In this document: positions 13,801 to 25,800 of the stretch, in pieces
How positions within the stretch are numbered: the first letter of the stretch is position 1
How the letters are laid out: every line of letters starts with the position of its first letter
NCBI GenBank assembly: GCA_936450465.1
Contig: OW388289.1
Coordinates: forward strand, 66,028,420 to 66,092,419
Reading direction: 5' to 3'
Length of the DNA: 64,000 nt
DNA from: Gibbula magus
Lineage: Eukaryota; Mollusca; Gastropoda; Trochida; Trochidae
Position numbers and translations under genes: made by a program
The notes under the pieces: generated by a model
Told to the model about the DNA's origin: nothing
The model's database searches: none
The model's input: only the letters and a program-made list of their open reading frames with translations

Positions 13801-16800
13801 TACAGGTAAAAGGGTTGATTTAAAAAAAAAAAGTTAGACCAAAGCCAGTCTGGCCATGAGCTGTAGCTGGAGGGTGATAGAAGGAATACATGTAGTCTAT
13901 TAGCTGTGTGATGTAGGAGTGAGAGACTGACACTGGAACTAAATACAGAGTCTTGTTAACATGCCGAGTGATTCCTCCCCCTCCTCCACTGTCTTCACAG
14001 CATCTCACCTGTAATTAATAACACCTGTGTGCCCCTACACCCACACAACCACCTAAATTACTTCATAAGGAGTTGATTGATAACTTGATTGACATTTAGT
14101 CTTTTAAAAATCAATGTGCTGTAATTCATTCAGTCAAAACAAAATATGTTATTTTATCAAATATTGGAAAAGAGCCTTTAAGAGCCTCAAAGAGCCTTGA
14201 CCAAAATCTAGACTTGCTTCTCAGGATATAATGTATGGGGTCAGTGTGAAGTTTAGCTGAAATAGTTGGAGACAGACTATATGTCATTGGGGATGGGAAG
14301 CACAGTGGTTAGTGCGTTCGGCTTCAGATCAAGAGGTCCAGTGTTCGAATCTCGCCAACAGCTTGACAACTTTGACAATAGTAGAGAACTGTAGTAAGGT
14401 TTGGGTGCAATGAATGCTATACTGAATTTCAGCACATCACAAACCATGGTTCGTTACTTCCAGCCGATACCCGCAGGTTTCATCGCAATGTATAGCCACC
14501 ATGGCATTGGGGGCATTGTCCTGGTACTAGCAGACGTGATATAAGTGAAGTACTCTTGAAAGTGACTAATAAACAGAATAATTAAAATTTCATGAAAAAA
14601 TCTCTTCTTTCTCAAAGATTCTAAAACTTTTTAATTCAAATGAGCTATCATTCTCTGGTTCATTTATTTAATATTTTTCTTCATTAAATTTTCAACTCTT
14701 TGGAATATTGTGGAAAATAAATATATTTTGCAATAAAGAAAAGCTGACACTCTGCCAATAGGCCAATGTCATACCTCATAAACATTAGATGCCCCAAAAA
14801 GAACACATATTGCAGCTTTGATTTCTTGAAGGATTATTTTTATCTTCCCTTTGGCAAAGTTGGAAATTCTACTAAGGTTGAAGGTTGTTTTTCTGCCAGT
14901 GACCTCTCCATCACGGGTGATATCAATATTTATTTTCTGTCATTGTCCTTCAGCGCTCTTCACATGGATACCCAAGGGCTATACTTGGTCTTTTCCAGGG
15001 TCAAGGGTCACTCGAAGACCAGCCAATCAATAACAAGTTTGGTGTGAGGAACAGAATCAATGTAGATAGTAATCTTGAAAGATATTTGTTTGATAAAGCG
15101 TTATCTTGGAACCTAATGCTCTGGGCCATGAAATGTTGGGATAATGATCTGAAAGTATTTCTCTGGATTATATATTGTCAATAAACGTGAATGTTTATGC
15201 CTTTTGGATTCATTAGTTTCATACCCCATGGAGAAGTATGGGAATGGGAGTCCGGGTACAATTTTGCTTTGATGAAACCTGCAGCCTAATTTTGTTATGT
15301 GTAATTTAGTATTTTTCTGTGGCTTTACTCAGTTGAAAAAGTAGTTAAACAATTTGGTAAAGAAATATACAGACCATAATGAAAGGTATTCACATTTTAA
15401 CATTCCATTCATGAACCATCTACAGACTTCGTCCTCTTGAAGTAGCACAATCTTTGTTCTTAGAGGTGCTCATGCATTTTCAGTTTTTCATCACATTATA
15501 TCTGGTTTTGATATGCAAAAAAAGCATATATGCCAAACTTCCAAATTCCAAATATATCAATCAGGAAACATATGCATCCCCAATTGTTAGTTTAAAAAAA
15601 GTCTGGCACCAACTATGCACTTTTTACATGTTTACTAGTTGAATTGCCTATATAGTGCTACCGACCCAAATTTATCTTTCAGTCTGCTTTAGATAAATCT
15701 CAAAATGACATTTGACTAATTGGTCTGATCCAGCCTTGATACATTGTCTTTTTTGTTGTAAAAAAAAATCATGACATGAAACCTTCTTTGTCAGTATACT
15801 GAACAGGTTAGCAATAAAATCATAACTAAGTACCCTTGAAAGTGGCGTTAAACCCCAACTCACCTCACCTCACTGTAACTAAGTAAAGAAATGGGACATT
15901 TTTATAACCTATCAAGTAATAATTTTGGCTGATCTGTGAGTTTAGATAATTGTCGAAGGGAAGGAAAGAATATGAACAGCTCTGTCATTTGCATCTATTT
16001 GTGTTTAAATGTTATATTCATGTTTAGTTTATTCAGTACACATGACGATAACGATCTGTTACTAAGCAACCGCATTGTGATATATAGAGATTATTAACCA
16101 AGTGTGTTTCCGTATCATTAATATCATATTTTTGGAATAAAAATTGTATTATGCGAGCCTTTGGCGAGCATAATACATTATTTTTTATTCCAAATATATG
16201 ATATTAATGATACGGAAACATACGAGGTTAATAATCTCTTTATCATATATGTCATTATTAAAATAAGCGTGTTTTTGTAGTAAAATTGGCAAGAGAATTG
16301 ACCTAGTTTTAGCGTAGTAATATCATAGACGGTACATCAAAGTGATGGTCACGACAACGGCTGTGAAGTGCCTAGAAATAGTTCTTAATTAAAAAATAAA
16401 ATAAAACACGATGTGCGCGTTTATTAAAAAATCAACAATTGGTCGCTGATTTCTTATTCATGGAGATATTTTCAATCAATTCATATGCACCTATCTAATA
16501 ATTAAAAAGCACTCATCACTTGGTCACGTCGCTAGAACAAGGGAAGTAACTCTAGTTTCAACGTTTTGGAAGCTGCGTTGCAGGGTTGATTCGGATTGCT
16601 GCATAACAGTATCTTTCACACTTAAACGGTAATTATTTGTGGGATGAGGTTGTTTCTTTCGTTTATGACAATAAGTACCTATAAATGTATCTAATACCGT
16701 ATGCTCAGCCCTCAAGAACTGCCGAAACGCTAGTGCGATCGACGAGGCGTGTCGGTTTGACGCTGACACATCAAATTCATTTTGTACACAGGACACTGCA

Positions 16801-19800
16801 GCTACTTGCTGATTCTGTTGGCCAATAGCGCACTGAAGTTTTGAATGATTCTTAGATTAAATCTACAATTATCTTTACTTTGTTAAAACTAAAAATGCAC
16901 AGTTTCATATCAGATGAATTTTTTTTTCGAATGTCCATTCTTTCAAGCGGAAATACACGGATAAACTCCCGGTTACGCTTTCCAATGATTCGTAAACAGT
17001 TTTAGGATTCGCATGAAAGATTGGAATTTTTCCGAAAGTAGTTCGTGTAATTGACCTTTGACCTGTTTTGCATATTTATCAGATTTGGATACCAAGTTTA
17101 TCAGATTGCTTTATTGCATCGATAACACCCGCCATTATATGATAAAACAAGTTTCCTGTTCTCTGTATCAGATAAAACAGTTTCCTGACTGTGTGATTAT
17201 AACTGTTGTAGATATTAGATATTATACAATAATATGATCCTTTTTAGTGGTAAATGTATAGAAATTCTCTTAATATTATGAAGTGCACTACATCAAAATT
17301 GATACAAATAAATTTATTTTATGTGCATAGTTGCTCTAAAAATGCAGTTAACAAAAATAAATGTAACATGATTCTAATGAAATCATATTATGAGTTTCTT
17401 GAAAGCCTTAAAAAGGTATTTAGAGTTTGGGTACAAGGACAAAATATTATTGATGTCAGGTTTTTTATGTACAACATATCTTGGTTTTCTTGCTGTGCAG
17501 TTTCTGCTCTGGATTCATACTATAGCTTGTAAATCTGTCAGTCAGCAGTCGTCTGATGAAGGAACACAAAACATGCAAGAAATGTTGCAAAAGAAGAAGT
17601 TGTCATTTGTAATATTTTGTCTTGTAAATTTGTATTGTATTGTGCCAAGATATGGTATGTGTATCAATTTCTTGATTGTCAGATGTCCAATATAACAAGT
17701 TTTGAACTGTGCTATTACTTTTGTAGCTATGGTAGTAAATTTGTGTTTCATCTTTATAAATTTTGAGATCTTTTTTAAAAGTGAATTCCATGTATGATTC
17801 AAGTTCAGTTCAGTTCATTGAAACTGGTGTTTTCTCCAATCCTATCATTTTGTTCAGTACTTAGGTGTGACACTTAGAGAATCTAAATTCAGTTTTGTGG
17901 GAAAAGGTTGGCAAGTGATCAATCAAAAGGGAATAATTCACCAAACTGAAAATACAGGTTTTATTCAAAGGTTTACTTGACAAGAAATTTGTATTGAAAC
18001 CTCAAATCAATTACAAATTCAAATCCTCATTTTATGGTGGAGGCTGTCAATGATTTCAAATTCCGTCATCATTAGGGGGATAGAACCCTCCCATTAACCC
18101 AAGAGTTTGCATTGAAATTTGACATTGATTTTGACGAGCTCATGCATGGGTGAAATGAGCGGTGAAATGTACAGATGACGAGCTGTTGAGATGATTGGCT
18201 ATCCATCATAGTGAACAGAGTCTGAAACATACATGCCCTCCAGCACAGCGTGATTAATGTCCAACCTAATCAGGATTTATTCAATTTCTCATGTTGATGT
18301 CTTCCCTATCTGCGTCTGCTGAGTCAAGGGAGATAACTCTGATAACCAGGATGGCATTGGGCTGATAGCATATTCATTCTGGTCAATGTTGTACTGTATT
18401 ATGGGTTCATGTGGCTGCCATTTCCTATTTGTCCACCTATATTTTGTGGTCCTTAGATTTTGTGTAAGGAAATACTTTATTGATTAAGATATTTCATAGA
18501 TCGGATAGTAATTTTGTATCTGTTAGTGCCATGAAGGGTGTCATGGGACCATTTGACAAACGTTGTGTTCGGAATACACACATATCTTGTAATTTGCTTA
18601 ACCTTTCACTAGCTATAATCTATATTTTCCTGGTCCTGAGAATTTCCCTCAAAACTTGACCTGTAAGTGCCTGGTCATTCTTGAATATCTGACTTCGGGG
18701 TTGTTGATGACAAATAGAATCTTATTATTACTTAATCGTCAACTCTCCAACATTTTATGATATTTTCAAAATATCCAATTTGGGATATGTGTCTTAAGTC
18801 TATGATAACAGATACCAACACGTGTTGTACATCAGCAGATTTTTTTGGTCAGTTGCCTCTCCACTGGTCAACATTGCCCGGTCAGTTCCCCTCATTAGCT
18901 GCAGGAAATACTGGACTATTCTAGGCATGCTCCCTGCAGCTAGTCTAGCTAGTCTTTGGTGGCAGGGAGGGAGGGAGGGAGGGAGGGAGGTCATTGCACC
19001 ATGTTGTCATGTGACCTCCAGAGGTGCAATATGGCTGTTATAGTCCTGTGTACTAACTGCTAGATAAATTAAGTATCAAACCATTCCTCAGTGACTGACA
19101 TACAGATCCATAACTCGTTAGTTAGCGGTGAAACGGTTCACAGCGACATTAGATGAACCACAGTATTTTTCTTCCGCATAAGTATTGAAAAAAAGGAAGT
19201 CGACTGCATTCAACATAGGGATTTTATAACTCTTTCAAGCTTAATTAATTAGTGATAGACCACTCCTACTCTGTAACTTTTAGGAATCATATTGAAATCT
19301 GGCAATGTCTTAGTTAATGAGAGGTATTAACAAAACATAAGGCAAGGGTGAAATATATTACATGACTTGAAAAAAAACTTCAATCAAAGATGCTTTTTCA
19401 ACTGTAAAATGCTCAACTCAATTTTTACCATGGATGAATGAATTATTTATACATCAGCCATGACAGAATTTCTGTTTGATTGCTCTTCATCTTTCTCCCT
19501 GCCAGCCATTTAAACAATCTTATACACAAAAACTCAAGGAGCTGATTGTTTTTGTCATGGAGACTAACTTATAACAGATGAAACCTGACAAATATAAAAA
19601 ATATGGGAAACTGAAGAGTCCAGAAAGTCTATAGATATTGATTTTGGTTGCTAGAACTAGAGTGTTGTGAGAGGAGGAATCTGTGGATGACATGAACACT
19701 GCACTGGGGGACTGGCAAGAAACACACAGGAAGTTAATCAGGGGACCAGGCAATCTTTCACAGAACAAGCACCTTGCAGGATTCACCTAGATAATATTGA

Positions 19801-22800
19801 CAGTATTGGGTCACTGTTTCAGGAAGTTTTCGAATATAGGTCTTTGTATGCAAAGCGTGACAATATTCAATATTTTCCTGCCATGAAGTAGCCGTGTGAT
19901 ATATTTGTTTGGGTTCCATTTGTTGGATTGGATGTCTTTTCACGGTTTTGGGACTACTTTGCTCCGGAACTATTTTATAGCTAGATATTTGATATTTTGA
20001 AAGAAGCTTTATTGGTTCTCTACCTTGATTTGGTATGGGAATCATATACATCTCCAGAGTTTTGAGTTCCTCAGTGCCTAGATACAATTTGGTGCATAGT
20101 GTCATGATTCACGAATAGGGAAAATTTTCTCATAAAGTATTACTTATATGTTTTTCATTAGGAGGGGTGTGATAGCGCAGTAGTTAGCTGAATAGCATGT
20201 TCGTCTTTGGATCAAGAGGTCCGGGGTTCAGATCCTGTCAGGGGCTCGGCAATTTGATCTACAGTAGAGAACTGTTCTTCACACAGTAAGGTTTGGGTGC
20301 AATGCAACACTGAATTTCAGAGTAGTACCACCCATGGTGTGCTATACTCCCAGGTTTCACCGTAATGGCTAGTCACATGGCGTTGCGGGCTTTCTCCCTG
20401 CCATTATACTAGCAGCCATGATATAAGTGAAATACTATTGAAAGCGGTTTTGAAACCCCAAATCACCTCCCCTCACCTTTCATGAGGATATATTGGATAC
20501 TTACTGTTGTTTATTCAGTAGTTTGAACAATATTAGACAAGTTTAACTATTTAGTCAGTGCCAAATAATTCTGGGCAGCCAATTTAAAAGAATCACAAAC
20601 CTTGAACTAAAAGAATAGTATAGGATTGGCCTCGGGTACAGGTTTTATATTGACGTGGTGACCATATGTATTGTTGACAATAGTAATAATAAAAATCAAA
20701 CTTCGAATCAAAAGAAAGCTCTAAGGCCAGAATAGAAGATCTTAAAATGATTAAGTGGATAGTATATAAGCATCAGTTTGGACTCTGATTAAATTGTGTA
20801 ATATATATATAATGAAAATTTTAGCCAATGAAATCTATTTTTGTGCTCACAGAATAGAATATTAACCCTTACGTTGCGTATATATATTTTACCATTTTTA
20901 GCCCCTGTGGCGGAATTTACAGGCTCGCAGCTCGCAGCAGTAGTTTGAGCTTATTCACTAACGAGCTCTGCTGGCGGAATTTCCAGGCGGCGATTCCGGT
21001 ACCGTTTTTACGAAATATACCGCATCTACATGGCGAATAAGGACTATATACGGGCGTTCAATACAAATTCAAGTAGCGACACCCGTACACAAATGGCTAA
21101 TTCACACCCGAAACTTTGAATGAATTTTCTATGTTTTTTCGTTTTTATTCTATTACTTTCGAAAGATTGTCTTTAATTCGGGCCTCGTAACATCATAAAT
21201 ACGAAACGAAAAAAATTCCATTTATATACGGAATTGAACACAAGATGTCTAGCTTCACAATGATATAAAAATTATTAGAATGCGACCTTTGGTTATAATT
21301 CTATAGCTATGTAAAGTTTGTCTTTATTTCCACCGATAAAATCGTCAATACTTACAACATGTATGCGGCATTGCAAACGGTCGTTCATCGCACTTTTCCA
21401 AGAAATCATAATCTCGAACCAGTTGACAAATAAGCACATGTCAACCCAAATATGGTTATGTTGTTTGACTTTTCAAATAAACGCTAACCTCGAACCATAA
21501 CTGATGAAAATATGTTGATTAGTTTGTGTGCCGTTTGGTTTCACATGCCTCTCAGAAAGGTAAAATTGTATCTTTATTTCTGTGAATAAATCTGCGCATT
21601 TTATATAGAATAAAAGATTATTCTTTTCGGTTTATTGTGATATAAAAATTATGAAAATGCATTCAGTATTTTAGCCGTGATAAATGTTTTAGAAGTTGTG
21701 AAAATCGCCGATTGTTTCAAAATTTATGAAGTGTAAACATGACCTTTTTCACGGCGCTTGCTGTGTCTTTATTATTTTTTTGAGATTTTCTAATTTTATA
21801 TGGGAATGTAGTCCATTGTTTCCCCTTTATTTTGCCGTATTTTTTTTTGAAAACAAACTATTCGCTCACATGATATGAAGTGCGGGAGTAAGGCGAGTTA
21901 GCGATTTTTTCCCCCGTCTCGCGAGATGCGAGGCAGATAGCAGTCTCGGGCGAGGCAAACCCGAGGCAATACAAACACGTGGGTGAAAATAGCCTCAAGC
22001 GAATTAATGCTTCGGGGGCTAAGCCCGACAAAATTGGCCTTTTGTAAAGCTAATTATCAATGCGTTACGGGTCAACAATGCACACGCAATTTGGTGTGAA
22101 TTTTACTTGATATTTCGACCGGACATTCACACAGACTTGTTATCGTGGCTATCTGCGAGATGTATGTAAACAAGTTTTCATGTGGCGATATACGGACACA
22201 CTTCGTCTCGCATTTCGCCTGGGGGGCAAATAGAATTATTACTGACCCGGTAAATGCACTAAGTCCAACGTACGGGTCTCGCCAAGGGTTCTAACATTTT
22301 TCTCTATGAGCCTCCCGGATAATTCCGTCGCCCGCATGTTAAGGGTTAAATCATATCTTATTTATTGCCAAAATATTAATTTTTGCTTCAAGGAGAAAAC
22401 AGCATGCTCTTTCTCCTGAGGCATTTCTAAAATCTCGAAAGAAACATTCTAAATTGAAAAGTGAACAAAATAGCAGATCAGATTCTTTCATTTATAATAT
22501 GAAGTGGAAATATACCAGTCATACTGTCTGTTGATTGAAGGCTTTGAAGCACCCATAAAATACTATGAACCTACTGTCATATCCAACCTCTCTGATCATA
22601 CTTTATATCTTTAGCTAAATTAGAACAATATTTACACATGCCACATGAAGTATATTTATAAACTTGAAATGGAATTCAAATGGTCCTCAGAAAAGTTTAT
22701 ATTTGTGTGCCATCATCCAGTGTTGGTGTTTGTTAGGAGAAGACGTCTTTTGTACTAACTAACAATGTTCCTCGTGTCCACAGAGTGACTGCTACAGCGT

Positions 22801-25800
22801 AGAGGGAGCGGATGAAGACGATGAGTTCGCTCGACTCAAACAGTCCATGGAGATGGTGGGCTTCTCACAGGAAACACAGAAGAGGTATATATGATAAGAC
22901 GTGAAATTAATAAAGTGAGATATCTGAATTTTCGTTATTTATCATGAAGATCATGTTTATGAGTCAATGATGATTGATACTTCTGGATTAAAACATATTG
23001 TCTATTTTGAAAAATTAAATGAGTATTGAAAATATCATTTTTCAGAGTGTTGAAAATGGAAATATATGTCAATGAAAATAAAGCATTGTTGTATAAGGGA
23101 GACAACTCTTGTGTTGATAGTTATTTGCTGTAGTACACACAATAAACATTGATAGAACTGTGGTTTGTGGATAGGACTCTATACCTTGGTTATGAAAACA
23201 TCCTATCAATATTTAAATGATAAAATAACCCAGCTAACCTCATGAGTAAACCAGAAAATTCCATGATCTCAAATAGTTTCATGGATAAGTAACATATGCT
23301 TTGGATTTACAACTTCTATATTGGGAAAGTACAATGTTTTGATATCTAACACCATTATCCAGCAAATGGGTTATGTTTTAGTTTTATGACACTTTTTAGC
23401 TTTGGGACTTAATATTTGGTATTTCATTTCTTTTTTCAGGATATTTGCAGTATTGTCAGCTGTTCTTCACTTAGGAAATATTGAGTTCAGAAAGGTAATA
23501 TTGCGTTAAATAATAGCAAACAATTGTAGTAATATTTCCCATCTGTTATTCCCTGTAGATAAATAAATTATCAAACATAAGGTAATATCATTTGGGAATT
23601 AAACAAATCATTTCTCACCACTTAAAGAGTTGAATGAATTGTAAATTTGTGGTACTGTTACATGATTAAATTAAAAAAAAGGGAAAAAGATCATTCTATA
23701 ATTCCTTTGAAGGAATACAAATATATTTTGCATGATTGTAGTGATATCATTTTAACATTATAAGATGATGAATAAGGAATTAAAAATAGTAAGTATGTCA
23801 TCTCCATTTTTCAGACATGATTATGGGTTTGTTGAAATTTATTATCTGTTTGTGAAATAGATATAATATGTACTACCTTAAACCACTGTTTTAGAAGGGA
23901 GATCAACATCATGACGAGTCGGTGTCTGTCAAGAACGAGGCCACAGTCAAGATCATCTGTAACTTACTCAAGGTAATTTGAAATATAATGTCTCAGTATT
24001 TATGATCCACTGTCGGAAATCAAAAAGACAAAATGCACCCAAATACCCACTCAATGTGCTTGGAGTTGTTGGCATTTCTTAAACTGTTGAAGAAGGATCA
24101 GATCACTTAATCGTTACGCTAATTAACATTATGTACAGTCAATGTCTGGATTTAAACCATTTTTAACCAATTTAATTCGAATAGAAACCTAATTGGTACA
24201 GTTTAAGCCAGTGAGACAAGTTTGGTTTGTTTATTCTCATTTATTCCATTGATTCACCATAAGAATAACAACTACTGCCTGCTTCTCAACAGGTGACAGA
24301 GAAGACGGTTGTTGAAGCACTCACTACGAAGAGGACGGTTGCCGGGGATGAGACGGTCGTCATCAACTACAAGATGGAAGATGTCAGTAGTTTACACCCT
24401 TACTCTCAATCTCTGTGATGCATACTGAGTATACCTATATATGTCTATCATAATGAAGATAAATCATGTAACCCTGAATTGATTATTGCCAGATCATTCA
24501 GAGATACCGGCGCCCAGGAGTCACAAGAATATTTTAGGATTGATCAGAGACATAATACTGCATCAGGGAAAGGGTTAAACTCAAAATGTAAAATTAACTT
24601 GTAATGTAAATTGTAACTTCAGAGATTTTCTTCTTGTTGGTAGCAAACATGACTGTAATGGATGTGTATAAGGATATCAATGTACTACACTGATATCTCA
24701 ATGGAAATATATTGCTTAGTCCAAGCAATAACTTGCTAAACCCATAAAAAAAACAGTGAGTAGTAATAGAGGAGTTATAGTTGAAGAAAATTAATGACCA
24801 TCTGCTGATTCCATAATCCAATGCTACAATGAAATCGGTTCAGTATGATTTATCGTTTAGCTCCAACCAACACTTGCAAGTTTCACTGCAATAAATGACC
24901 ACATAGCTAACTTTCTGAAATATTGGGCCAACTATCTTGATATAGTGCGATACTCGGTAGCATTGTAAAACCTCAAACCTAACATCACGTACCTTATCAA
25001 TGATCTCATCATTTATAGCCATCTTCGATTTTACTTCATTACAATTTGAGAATTATTGCTTTATTGTCCCCATGAAAATAAACCCTTGATTTGATCTAAG
25101 ATGTGCTCCATTCACCCCCGTAAAGTAAATTGTTTGCAGTTTGCAATCTCTTGACAGATCTTGACTCTCTGACACACTTCTTTTGATGTTAGACCCCAGT
25201 GATCTCATGTTTGAATCCTGTTCTGTTATATTCCTATGAATCTATGAACTGATCTGTAAACTTCTGAATGCTGAACTCGATTTCACTTAATGTGATGAGC
25301 TGAATTCATCCTAATTTGTCAAGCTAACTTCATCACACTATATGACACTGTTGCAGGCTATTGCTACACGTGACGCCATGGCCAAGTGTTTGTACGGCTC
25401 TCTGTTTGACTGGATTGTACTGAAGGTGAACCAAGCTCTCCTCGCCAAGAAACACAACAGCGAACATCAGGTACGCTCCTCTCACACTCAGTGTATCTAC
25501 TTATCTTGCAGGTGATGATACTATATGATACTGTACCATACACTCGGTCAGAAAATACATGGTTACTGTCTGATTCGTTGTCTGTGTTGATTCATGTCCT
25601 GAGTTTACATCCACTGTAGATCCTAGGCTATCACCTTTTGGTCAATTCTTTGCAATGGCGGTATCCTACCCCTCCAAATCTAAGGGACATCAAGCAAGCA
25701 AGGTGGATGAAATTCCCTAACAACCGTTATGAACAACATATACCAGTTAATGAATTAGCATGAAAATTTGGCACTTAAAATGGAAAAATATAACACCCAC

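Larger units (their letters stand above)
10681..22783. other. Intron 2 (12.1 kb)
   Basis: This is the longest intron in view. It contains a TTAA-flanked MITE (10775-11137), SINE pieces (11171-11285, 12897-13022 very degenerate, 15828-15873), near-complete SINEs (14290-14563, 20164-20477), a large foldback element (16077-16253), a GGGA microsatellite (18964-18990) and piggyBac-like copy B (20866-22345). The stretch 16254-17150 has more CpG than its surroundings and may be transposon debris, but I found no ends. The remaining sequence shows no exon I can support. Confidence 0.85.

Noticed and set aside
14290..14370. Possible tRNA genes at the SINE heads
   Set aside because: A and B boxes are present, but no complete cloverleaf or 3' tRNA end follows; the sequence runs into the shared SINE body.
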